Part shown: positions 1-8,584 of the stretch, one piece after another
How positions within the stretch are numbered: position 1 is the stretch's first letter
Layout: every line of letters begins with the position of its first letter
Origin: Phaeoceros laevis
Taxonomy: Eukaryota > Anthocerotophyta > Anthocerotopsida > Notothyladales
Assembly: GCA_049999765.1 (NCBI GenBank)
Contig: JBNGIQ010009470.1
Location: forward strand, 161,251-182,258
Direction of reading: 5' to 3'
DNA length: 21,008 nt
The notes under the pieces: generated by a model
Databases searched by the model: none
What the model was told of the DNA's origin: nothing
The model's input: only the letters and a program-made list of their open reading frames with translations
Program-made: the position numbers and the translations under genes

Positions 1-1
1 G

Positions 2-1540
2 AGGAGAGCAGCAGCTCGGAGACCTCAGACCCAATCCAGGTCTGGGAACATGCCGCCGGAAGCACCAGGACAGGCTTTGGGTGGGGGAGGAGGGGCACCA
101 GAGCCCAATTCTTGGGGCTGGGAGGCGCCAAGACCGACATAGTGGGCATGGAAGGCACCTCGACCGGAGCAGGGACGCCAGGCAGGGGGAGGTGCTCGAG
201 GGCAGCCATCCGGTGGGGAAACACAGGGACAACAGTCGGGGGGCGGAATGCAGAGCGCTTGGAATCCACCCCCGCAGAGACAAGGATGGCCTGATCCAGG
301 TGCTCGGCCGTCCACGGCTGATCTTGCTCGAGTATATCCCACCAAGGTCATGCCACTGCATATGCCTCTGTTGCATGCCCCAATGACGACAGATAGCAAG
401 CAAGTGGTGAAGCTCCCGAAATTCTCAGCAGCCAAAACAGCTACCTTATCCGAGGATGCGGAGTTCTAGCTAAGTCACTTGGCCTCTACGGTCTACTGTA
501 ACATGAATAGGTGGACCTTTGATCAAGCATATGTGTGGGTGCGCCTCAGTTTGGAATTACCGGCATCCAGATGGTGGGGGACACGGGCGCAGCATTTCAA
601 GGGCCATCCGGGAGGCCCAGAAGCAGGCTGGCATGCATTCTGGATGGAATTTGAGGAACGATTTATTGTGAAGGATGTCTACCAACTGCGGACGTTGTTT
701 GAAAATCGGTCGCAGCGACAGCATGAAACGATTTATTCGTATGGAGATGCTATTCTCCAACTTGCTCAGCAGCTGTCCCTGGACAAGGACTCTAAGGAGG
801 TTCTTAGGCAATTCACAAAGGGTCTTGGTAACCGATCTGTGAAGAAACGGCTGAGTACAAAGGGGCCAATTACATTTGAGCAGGCTGTCCGCTGGGCAAT
901 TGACCTGGAGATGGACGTCATAGCTGAGAGGAAGGAGAAGCCGGAAATCACAGCAAAGGAGGGTGCCAAACCGGACCTGGCCGTTGTTGAGAAGGGGGGA
1001 AAGTCTTCCAGTTCACGAGATTCAGACCATGACACATCTGCATATCAGCAACTGAGTAAGCAGCTCGAAGAGCTTCACAAGAGGGTGACAGGGCTGGGAC
1101 AAGTGGTGGCGAAATCTGCTGCACCAGCTGTCAGCCCTGCCCGGAGACCCTTGTCTGAGATTAGATGTCGCAATTGTAATGAGTTGGGTCACTTCGCCCG
1201 GGATTGCACGAAGGCAGATCGCCGAACAAATGCAGGGGCTGACAGAGCTATACTTTACACCGATGAGGAGATTGACCAGCTGCAGATGGATGAGGACAAA
1301 GAGGCTGGCACTTATCTGTTGCAGACCATTCTGGAAGATGTTGGTGTTGAGTCTCAGTATGAAGATGCAGACCTAGTCGGCCGAGTTTCAGTATTCGGAC
1401 TTTGCCAAGTCTCTGACAGCAAAATGTTCCAAAGCCACACACCGGATGAGGCTGCAGAAGAGGGCTTAGACCCTAAGAAGACATGGGTGCAAGTGTCAGA
1501 TGGGAAGGTACGTCGGGTACCACAACCCATACAGCGGTAG
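2..1540 (+). pseudogene. gag: gag of Ty3/gypsy element (N-terminus off window, nonsense mutations)
   Basis: One reading frame runs from the window edge to the TAG at 1538, interrupted by TAG at 140 and 467. The first part (to about 330) is rich in Gly, Pro and Gln. It is followed by a KLPKFS motif near 410-425, typical of the start of the gag capsid region. From about 500 to 930 comes the retrotransposon gag core (W-rich, with a FEERF segment and an LxQ-rich helix region). A CCHC zinc knuckle of pattern CX2CX4HX4C lies at 1166-1207 (CRNCNELGHFARDC). The tail is acidic and ends at the gag/protease boundary. The first ATG after the 467 stop is at 503. Gag forms the particle and its knuckle binds the RNA. 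The 1538 stop falls exactly where gag should join pro, so it could be either decay or a readthrough site. Confidence 0.85.
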
Positions 1541-2275
1541 GGATCTACTCTGACTAGGAATTACCACAAAGTGTTGGAAGAAATCGCCAAGGCCCTGGAG
1601 GACGCCGAGCCTTGGATTCATTTTTCAGTGGTACAACCCTCTCGGCAGCCTATGATCCAGCTGCCCAGCCCATACCTGGCATTGTGTATGAGCTATGCAT
1701 ATTATACGGCATTCGTGAAGGGAGACATCATGGGCCATGCTATCGACTGTTTAGTGGACACAGGGGCGACCATCTCGGTCTTGACAGTTGATTCAGTGCT
1801 GCGAATGAATCGCCAAGATATAGTGCAACCGACCAACAAGTGCTTCACGTCGGCATCCTCCCATTCTGTCCACTCACAAGGTGAGCTTCCACAGCTTCCT
1901 ATCAGCATTGGAGGTGTCCTATGCCTGGTGAATTTTTATATTGCTCCAAAGGGAGGATACTAAATGCTGCTAGGCCTGGACGTGCTTATGCCCCGGAGGG
2001 CTGCAATCGACTTCAATGACAAGACAATGAGGTTGGCGAAGAAATTACCGGAGCCAGGTGATGACTACATCGCATGTAAAAAGGTGCCTCTGGACGTCAG
2101 GAAGTCCAGCAAAACACCTCTGCATTTTTTCAGGCGTTGTGAGCTTGTGGAGACGAATACCTAGGTGGGTTTCCCAACAGCAGGGCTCCAAGACCTGGCG
2201 GACGTTCCCATTGCTCCCACAACAGTGTTGCAGGTACAATACAACTTGATCCCAGAGGTTGATGACAGGGGGGGC
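1541..2275 (+). pseudogene. pro: retropepsin-type aspartic protease of Ty3/gypsy element
   Basis: The segment continues the gag frame directly after the TAG at 1538. The catalytic motif DTGA is at 1757-1768 in the context CLVDTGATISVL, and the second retropepsin landmark, LLGLDVL, begins at 1967. Between them a TAA at 1961 interrupts the flap/C-terminal part, and another TAG at 2162 follows. The size of about 150-180 residues around the active site is normal for a gypsy protease, which works as a dimer to cut the polyprotein. The frame is lost near a run of seven G at 2268-2274; downstream similarity continues in another frame. This copy would give no complete protease unless the stops were suppressed. 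Confidence 0.8.
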
Positions 2276-4109
2276 GGGTTTTTGCCTTTGGTTGGGGCAC
2301 CTTGCAGCGCTCGGATCCAGTCGGTCCAGGGGAGCTTCCTGAGAATCGGATTATTTCCACACCCATCCTGACGGGCGGCTTGCATTTGGCGGAGCTTGGT
2401 TCGAATACCATTCACTTGGGGCCCATCACTCGGTGGCAGCATTTGAATGCCGTGACTGCAGCTCGGGAGTCCCTCGTGAATCCCGGCCTTCGAATGCTGG
2501 GAGGGCAGGAACCGGATATTTTGGGGCCCGCCGATGTGGAACCGGATACTGCGGAATTGGATATTTCGGAGCCCGCCGATGTGGAACCGGATATTGCGGA
2601 ATCGGATATTTCGGAGCCCACCGATGTGGAACCGGATATTGCGGAACCAGACTTTGAGGTGTCGACTCCTCCAGGTCAGGACATGCCGGACATAGACGTT
2701 CGGGTGCCCTATACGATTGAAATGGACTGGAACTCGGACGTGGAGTCTCTGGGCTCCATGGATTACGAGTCGGTGCAATCGGTGATTTCCGAATTTTTGG
2801 ATGCGTTGGAGGACCTGGGAACGGAGGTAGAGGATCTCGAGAGCATGGACGGCGCCAGCCCCACACACCTAGAGAACGCAGATGACAGTCACCTCGACAG
2901 ATGTGAGCAGGAGGCAGGGGGAGGGGCCGCTCGGAATGGCGGTCAGGCGCAGATACGATTCGATCCACGCAGGTGGGCAGGCACGCCTGCCTACACCCAG
3001 GACTCCGATTTCTATACACAGAACGGCGCGGTCGAGTATTTTTTACACCATGACGAGGCACCGAGGTGGGTCGCGCCCCCATGATTCGCAGTGAACTGGG
3101 ACGCAAGAGGGCGTCCGCCCAGATCGCGGGAGGGCGAGCTTGCGCCAACAATGGACGGCATGACCAAGAGATTCATGCAAAGGCTGTTGCCGACCCGGGA
3201 ACCTCGGGTGGAGGACAGTCTAGACTCCACTGACTGGGGGCTGAACAGGCTGTTTTGTGACAACTTTGGCGAGGAGATGCTGGGCAGAAAGACGGACTGG
3301 AAGGGTGGAGGAGCTACGACGACACGGTCACATCTAGACGCTATTTTTTCGCAAGACGACCACGATCAGTGGGAGGACGACCTGCGATTCACCAGTCGAG
3401 AGGACTCGCAGGAGGGATGGGAGGAGTACCGACGACGGGCGAGTTTCACTTTCTTGAACCCCACAGGGGAAGTGCGCATGGCTGGAGTGGCACCTGAGTT
3501 CCTTTTCGCAATGAAGTTCGGTAGTCAGTTGACGGTTGATGAGAAGGCAGCGGCGGTGGAGCTGCTTTGCAAGCACAAGGCCGCATTTGAGGTGAATCCG
3601 GTCAGACTGTCATGCACTTCCATTTGTGAGCACTTCATCGACACTGGTACTCATAGACCAGTTCATATCCCTATGTACAAGTATTCGCAAGTGGAGATGG
3701 AGGTCATCGAAAAAGAGGTCCAGACAATGCTGGCATGGGGGATTATCCAACCCTCCATGTCCCCTTGGAGTGCATCAGTGGTTTTGTCACTAAAAAAAGA
3801 CCAGACTTGGCGATTCTGCGTGGACTACCGTGAATTGAACAAAATCACCAAAAGAGACACGTATCCTATGCCCACAGTTGACCTTATGCTTGACCTGTTG
3901 GGTGAATCTAAGGTTTTCTGTTTGCTTGACCTCAAGGCTGCCTACTGGCAGATTTCGCTTGAATCCTCTTCTCGTGAAAAGACTGCTTTTTCCACACATA
4001 GCAGCCATTGGGAGTTCGTCAGGATGCCCTTTGGCCTTGCGAACGCACCTTCGACCTTTCAACGGCTAATCTGTACAGTGCTGGCGGGAATGGAGAAGCG
4101 GGCAAACCC
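2276..4109 (+). pseudogene. pol: pol: acidic linker plus reverse transcriptase fingers and palm
   Basis: After the frame change near 2270 the coding frame continues to about 4100, with one TGA at 3082. The first 400 codons are a linker very rich in Asp and Glu, including a 15-residue tandem repeat (2527-2660), and they match no domain I recognise. RT proper begins near 3590. Visible motifs are WRFCVDYRELNK (near 3808-3843), LDLKAAYWQI with the first catalytic Asp at 3928-3930, and MPFGLANAPSTFQ near 4024-4062. The catalytic YLDD box is not in this frame but in the next segment, so a frameshift cuts the palm just before the active site. An acidic linker this long between protease and RT is unusual for compact gypsy elements. 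Confidence 0.85.
2527..2660 (+). repeat. 45-bp tandem repeat encoding acidic 15-residue unit
   Basis: Units begin at 2527, 2572 and 2617. The first two are complete 45-bp copies; the third is partial and diverges after about 35 bp. Each encodes roughly PADVEPDIAESDISE, with small changes such as A to T and E to L. The unit is a multiple of three and stays in the pol linker frame, so it lengthens the acidic linker without breaking it. Confidence 0.85.
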
Positions 4110-4400
4110 TATCTCGACGATATACTGGTACATCATGTGCCAGTTAAGCTTTGCCTGGATATCTTGGATAAGGTATTGACCAAGTTGATTGAAGCTTTGC
4201 TAGTGGCAAAGGACACCAAGTGTGAAATATTTGTGGAGGAGATGATCTATTTAGGCTTTAAAGTCACCCGGCTGGGAATTCTCCCAGACCCAAGCAAGGT
4301 GGCTGCCATCATCAACTTGGAGACACCAAGAGGACCAGCGGCGGTGAAGAGTGCCCTTGGTATCTACGTTCAGTATCGGCGATTCATGCCCCGCTTCGCA
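4101..4400 (+). pseudogene. pol: pol: reverse transcriptase YLDD box and thumb
   Basis: A third frame carries the catalytic box: YLDDILVH begins at 4110, with the two metal-binding Asp codons at 4116-4121. It continues through KCEIFVEEMIYLGFKVT and the thumb segment ending YRRFMPRFA, all standard order for gypsy RT. The spacing between the VLAG motif of the previous frame and YLDD is about one residue shorter than usual, so a small deletion is likelier than a programmed shift. The frame closes at 4427. Similarity moves to the next frame at about 4398-4402. Confidence 0.8.
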
Positions 4401-4717
4401 GATGAAGAGCTCTGCTATACTTTCTGACCTGTTGAGGAAAGGCCAACAGTGGGTGTGGACGGAAGAAGCCAATCGGGCTTGGGAGATGCTCAAAGATATC
4501 CTTACCAAGGCTCCCTTGCTGTCTCATGTTGACTTTAGTAAGCCGTTTTTCTTATCTACGGACTGGAGTCCGAGGGCGGTAAGTGCTGTCCTGACCCAGC
4601 GGGTTTTCTCGGCTAACCGTGATGTTGTCCATGAGGGGGTCCTGGGCTACGCTTCCAGAAAACTCAGCGAAGCGGAGAGGAATTACTCGGCCACTGAAGG
4701 GGAATGCTTGGCCGCAC
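4400..4717 (+). pseudogene. pol: pol: RNase H N-terminal half
   Basis: This frame holds the RT-RNase H connection (DLLRKGQQWVWTEEA) and the first RNase H landmarks: the Asp at 4561-4563 in LSTDWSP, and the Glu of the NYSATEGECLA motif near 4696-4710. RNase H removes the RNA strand of the cDNA hybrid. A further frame change at about 4710-4718 separates it from the rest of the domain (the TDHVALRWL motif), which continues in the next segment. The original frame runs on to 4818 as meaningless sequence. Confidence 0.8.
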
Positions 4718-7246
4718 GTGGTCTTTGCAATCAAATTCTTTCGACCATATCTCTATGGTGTCACCTTCACGGTGGAGACAGACCATGTGGCCCTCCGTTG
4801 GCTCATGAACGACCGTGAAGTGCAAGGCAAGCTGGCCAGATGGGCGGTGAAACTAAAGTGTTATCACTTTACCATTGTTTACAAGCGAGGAATTCAACAT
4901 AAGGCTCCAGATGCTCTATCTCGGTTGGAGCAACAGGATGCGAGCTTCTATGTGACATTGTCTGCAACCTTGGCCAGTCTAGAGGAAGATCGTATGTCAG
5001 ATTCCGTGCTGCAGCTTCTGTGCTATTCCGGTGCTAGCAAGCCTCTGGGTGCACCACCGGCTGAGGAACCCGGCACCAGTTCAGAAGGCAGAACACGTCC
5101 GGGACAACGGGGTCCAGACAAAGGGAATAGGCCCACGGAGAACCCACACCGTGGATTCCCTAGTGGACCTGGGGAGGAGCAGTCGCCAGTAATGACCCCA
5201 CAGCAACAACAGTACGTGGATAAACAAATGCAAGAGCATAGGAAACGGGAGTATTTGGATTCCCTGAAGAAGCTGGGAGCTGGCCCACGAGGAGGAGGGT
5301 CGCAGGCACCAACTCCAGGTGCAGGCGCACCTGTGTCACAGGAGGAGGCGAAGCGACGATACCTGAAATCTCTTAAAGATGCGGCAGGCAAGGGTGTCGA
5401 GAAGGTGCGCAGTGGCACAGGGCACCCAGATGTGACAACATCTGACAAGGAGGAGTGCCGAATTCGGGTCGACCCCCCAATTCGCATGTTGTCCATACCT
5501 GAAGACACGCAATCCGACTGCAGCATGGAGGATGCAACGTATACCCAGGAGGAGGAAATGCGAGAACAGGAGGGGGTACATTTGGATGCATCCGTTGCAC
5601 CAGTGCCTCTCCCAGTCGTGGAAATAGGGGCTTCAGAGGTGGAAGAGGATGAACAACAAGGGGCCCTTTCAGCAGTGTTGGGGGCCAGTCCCTGGGGCTT
5701 GGACTTGTCGGTTTATCCATATCCAATGCTGTTAGGTGACAGCAAACAGCAGGAGCTGGGCTGTAGAATCTGTCGAACCACCTGCCAACATGTCTTATGC
5801 GGGGATTGTTTGGAAGCCAGGTGCTTGCTTTGCATGGAGCGGGGTGAGCAGGAGGACCATTCGTATGGCAAGGTATATGCGGAGCACCAACTCTGGATAT
5901 GCCCGGGATGCCAGCAGCAAAAGCCACTGGATGCAGCCAGGGACAGGGTCCTGCTACACTTTTTGCGGCAAGGGAAACTTCCCTATAACATGACGCCACG
6001 AGCCCGAGCCCAAGTCAGAGCCAGAGCCAAGGCGTACATTTGGGATCACACTAGGGAGGTGTTACTGCACAACAGGCGGAAGTCAGCAAGTTGGTTGATA
6101 GTGCCACCAGTGGAGGCACGGAAATCGTTGGTAGAGGAGGCTCATTCGTGGGGCCATACAGGCATTAATAAATTGACAGCAGCAGCGAACACCACATTTT
6201 GGTGGCCGGGCCTAACATACTTGGTAAAGGAGATCATACAGGATTGTCATTCATGCCAACAAGCCAAGGTTTCCCTCCTTCAGGTCCCTAGTGAGCTGTG
6301 TCCAACAGCTATCCCAGCAGGACATTGGTCAATTGTCTGTATTGACCTTAACACTTTTGTACGATCAGGGGAAGGCAATCGGTATGTTGTGGTGGCTCAG
6401 GACTGGTTCTCTAAGTGGACCGAACTCAGAGCCATCCCAGACAAGGAAGCGGCCACAGTGGCACAGTTTTTTACCGATGAAATCCTTCATAGGGTTGGAT
6501 GCCCGAAGATGGTCCTCACTGACCAAGGAACGGAGTTCAAGGGCATCATGAATGAAGTGTTGGGTATCTGTCGGATTAAGCATCGGGTGACCAGCCCTTA
6601 TAATCCGCAGGCTAATGGGTTGGTTGAACGATTCAACCGGACCCTGGTGGCAGCATTGGAGGCTGCCATGAGTAGGGAAGACTTGTCATCCTGGGAACGT
6701 GGGTTGGGCAACTTTTTAATGGCATACAGGAGGTTCCCACATGCCTCAACGGGAGTTAGCCCCCACAAGCTATTGCGCGGAGTGGATATGCCACTTCCCT
6801 GGGAATTCCCTTCAGGCCAGGTATTGTTGCTGCAAGATTTAACCCCAGAGGTGCTGACTGAGTATGTCACCCAGCTTGGCAGGAACTTGGACCACTGGCA
6901 TGCGGAAGCGGTGGCGGCCATGGCCAGGATGCAAATCAAGAACAAGCGTGACTACGATCGTCGTCATGAGGGAGCTGTCTCATATTCATTTTCGGTTTCT
7001 GACCTCGTGTATGTCCGCGCACCGGCATCCAGGAAGAACAAACTCGCGCTTGATTTCCAGGGTCCCTACAGGCTCATTAAGTTCAAGGACCAAGACAGGA
7101 AAACAGCATTGCTGGAGGTACCGGGGCGGGGGCTCCGACAGAGGGCTGTGAAGATGCTTCTGCCAATTACGACACTGCCAGAGACGCAGAGGCTGGAGGC
7201 CCAAGCTGCTATGCAAAACGACGCAGCTGGCCTCTGGCAGTCCTGA
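4718..7246 (+). CDS. pol: pol 3' segment: RNase H C-terminus, linker, Cys-rich domain, integrase
   Basis: This is the longest intact frame of the element, about 840 codons to the TGA at 7244. It opens with the end of RNase H (ETDHVALRWL, Asp at 4781-4783; KAPDALSRL near 4900). A hydrophilic linker follows with two related YLxSLK motifs (5240-5395), then a Cys-rich cluster at 5762-5911 resembling a PHD or RING finger. The integrase has an HHCC finger (His 6143 and 6155, Cys 6245 and 6254), catalytic Asp at 6344 and 6521 and Glu at 6626 with 34 residues between the last two, and a GPY motif at 7061-7069. No chromodomain follows. Integrase inserts the cDNA into the host genome. The open frame shows that this end has decayed less than gag-pro-RT. 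No genuine start codon is implied, because it is the tail of a polyprotein. Confidence 0.88.
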   Translation: MVFAIKFFRPYLYGVTFTVETDHVALRWLMNDREVQGKLARWAVKLKCYHFTIVYKRGIQHKAPDALSRLEQQDASFYVTLSATLASLEEDRMSDSVLQLLCYSGASKPLGAPPAEEPGTSSEGRTRPGQRGPDKGNRPTENPHRGFPSGPGEEQSPVMTPQQQQYVDKQMQEHRKREYLDSLKKLGAGPRGGGSQAPTPGAGAPVSQEEAKRRYLKSLKDAAGKGVEKVRSGTGHPDVTTSDKEECRIRVDPPIRMLSIPEDTQSDCSMEDATYTQEEEMREQEGVHLDASVAPVPLPVVEIGASEVEEDEQQGALSAVLGASPWGLDLSVYPYPMLLGDSKQQELGCRICRTTCQHVLCGDCLEARCLLCMERGEQEDHSYGKVYAEHQLWICPGCQQQKPLDAARDRVLLHFLRQGKLPYNMTPRARAQVRARAKAYIWDHTREVLLHNRRKSASWLIVPPVEARKSLVEEAHSWGHTGINKLTAAANTTFWWPGLTYLVKEIIQDCHSCQQAKVSLLQVPSELCPTAIPAGHWSIVCIDLNTFVRSGEGNRYVVVAQDWFSKWTELRAIPDKEAATVAQFFTDEILHRVGCPKMVLTDQGTEFKGIMNEVLGICRIKHRVTSPYNPQANGLVERFNRTLVAALEAAMSREDLSSWERGLGNFLMAYRRFPHASTGVSPHKLLRGVDMPLPWEFPSGQVLLLQDLTPEVLTEYVTQLGRNLDHWHAEAVAAMARMQIKNKRDYDRRHEGAVSYSFSVSDLVYVRAPASRKNKLALDFQGPYRLIKFKDQDRKTALLEVPGRGLRQRAVKMLLPITTLPETQRLEAQAAMQNDAAGLWQS

Positions 7247-7333
7247 CCGTTGGAATCCTTGTGGAGCTCATTTGAGGTTGTTTGAGGTCCCTATCTGGTA
7301 GCTGCCTGTACGGGGATGCAGCCTACAAGGGAG

Positions 7334-7437
7334 TACAGCCTTTGTGACCCATCTCTGTTTTGCTAAGTGACGGTAGAGACNNNNNNNNNNTACAGCCTTT
7401 GTGACCCATCTCTGTTTTGCTAAGTGACGGTAGAGAC
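7334..7437. other. assembly gap (10 N) flanked by identical 47-bp sequence
   Basis: The 47 bases at 7334-7380 are repeated exactly at 7391-7437 on the other side of ten N. This is the pattern left when two contigs that overlap are joined by a gap and not merged. The true sequence probably has one copy and no gap. Confidence 0.85.
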
Positions 7438-8290
7438 AAGTGTTTAGCGCCTTTCTTTTGCTGACGAGGGTTTTTTGCGAAGGAAGGAAGGGCGGTTCTC
7501 AATGGCAGGGCAGCGGAGGGGCAGGAGGCGTGGGCGCCTGGACCTGCTGGAGTCGCCGCTGCCGCTACGGCCAAATCTCGTGTTACTGGAGGGAACGATG
7601 GAGCAACACCGGCGTTCTCAGCTTTTTTTTTGTGTGCGCAGCATAATGTGGCCCGAATAGTGTCGGCTTCGACGCAGGAGGCGTTGGTCGACGCTGTGAC
7701 AGCAGAATGTGTGGATGTGGCCTTAAACGGCCGCCCGCAGGCATCTCCTTCGGAATCGCGGTGCAATTGTGTGCTGGAGAAGATGCCCTGCGCGGTGGTT
7801 CTGTACAGGGCGAACCTTGAGAGCTTCTCGGCATGGTGGGTCTTTGGCTGTGACGATTGAGGGCTCAGGGGCCTTGCGGCTACTTCAATTTTGGCGGCAG
7901 CAACCTGGCGGGGCGTGCGGCAGTTGCGAGGCACGCCATTTTGGGCTGGTAGGCTATCGACGTTTTTTTGAGGATCTGCTTGGTGTGGACATGGGAATTT
8001 GAACCACAGTCGCTGATCCTGGGAGGGCAGTGCGCCACAATTGTGGCGTGCTGAGTACCCGACCGTGATAACTAGGAGACTTTGCTAAACGGCGGTTTGT
8101 ATTGCTCGTTTAGTTAGGATTTTCCGTTAAGAACTCTACCAGGGTTTATTGTAACCTGGCCAGCTAGGTAGGCTTACCTAAGGCCGGTTAGGGAATTTGC
8201 CCTAGCCGGCGGCCGCCGAGGGCGGTGGTTAGGTCTGGGAACCCGGACCTGGCCCCAAGGCAGGGCCCAGGTCTGGTAGGCGCCCGCGCC

Positions 8291-8298
8291 TATATATG
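8291..8298 (+). promoter_or_regulatory. TATA box, probable LTR promoter
   Basis: TATATATG lies in a GC-rich setting (CGCGCC immediately upstream). Transcription would begin about 30 bases downstream, near 8320, in a purine-rich stretch. No host gene lies downstream for 2 kb on this strand, so the U3/R promoter of the retrotransposon LTR is the simplest reading. Confidence 0.45.
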
Positions 8299-8584
8299 CT
8301 GGTCCATCCATGGAGAGAAGAGAGAGATATAGTTGTTTTCCGTTTCTGACAGCTCCAGCATGGTACCGGCGATGGCGGCAAGGACGGAGGGCTCGCGGGA
8401 TCGGAAACAGGGTCATTAGGAGTGCCCGATGGGTAATTCAGCGCCGGAATGGGACGGCCGTTGTCTTATCAGCATCGTGGCATCTACCTAGGCCTAATTG
8501 TGTGTGTTTGAGCGGCTGTTAGTAGAAGATAGGCTGTTAGCACGTATTTCTTGCAGTGCACCACAAATTTGGGCACGTTTCACC

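Larger units (their letters stand above)
1..8560 (+). mobile_element. Ty3/gypsy LTR retrotransposon, decayed, 5' end outside window
   Basis: The order gag, protease, reverse transcriptase, RNase H, integrase is that of Ty3/gypsy elements (Copia has integrase before RT). Each domain is recognised from its own motifs, described in the separate entries. The 5' LTR and primer binding site are not in the window, because the gag frame is already open at base 2. No chromodomain is visible after the GPY/F module. The coding part carries in-frame stops at 140, 467, 1538, 1961, 2162 and 3082, and frame changes near 2270, 4100, 4400 and 4715, so this copy cannot make a full polyprotein. The right border is uncertain. 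A TATA-type promoter at 8291 suggests that 3' LTR sequence reaches about 8560, where TGCA-type sequence occurs, but without the 5' LTR the limits cannot be fixed. Confidence 0.9.
7247..8560 (+). other. 3' non-coding region of the retrotransposon, probably including 3' LTR
   Basis: No credible protein is encoded. Purine-rich stretches that could serve as the polypurine tract occur at 7482-7497 and 8021-8027. A tRNA-like pair of Pol III boxes, a 16-bp palindrome (8033-8048) and an 11-bp hairpin (8183-8210, 6-nt loop, one G-T pair) lie upstream of a TATA box at 8291. One possible LTR is 8031-8560 (TGC to GCA), but this is only a guess from the termini. Confidence 0.4.

Noticed and set aside
2161-3151. 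Minus-strand open frames of 235 and 241 codons opposite the pol linker
   Set aside because: They are antisense to the repetitive acidic linker; their Ile/Arg/His-rich repeats simply mirror the 45-bp unit and match no family.
5023-5999. Minus-strand open frames of 167 and 208 codons opposite the integrase linker
   Set aside because: Antisense to a well-supported pol frame; Pro/Cys-rich composition with no domain.
7323-7934. Minus-strand open frame across the N gap
   Set aside because: It reads through unknown bases and the duplicated flank, so its repeated sequence is an assembly by-product.
7990-8060. Intact tRNA gene on the minus strand
   Set aside because: The A and B boxes are too close for a full anticodon arm, and the T stem is mismatched.
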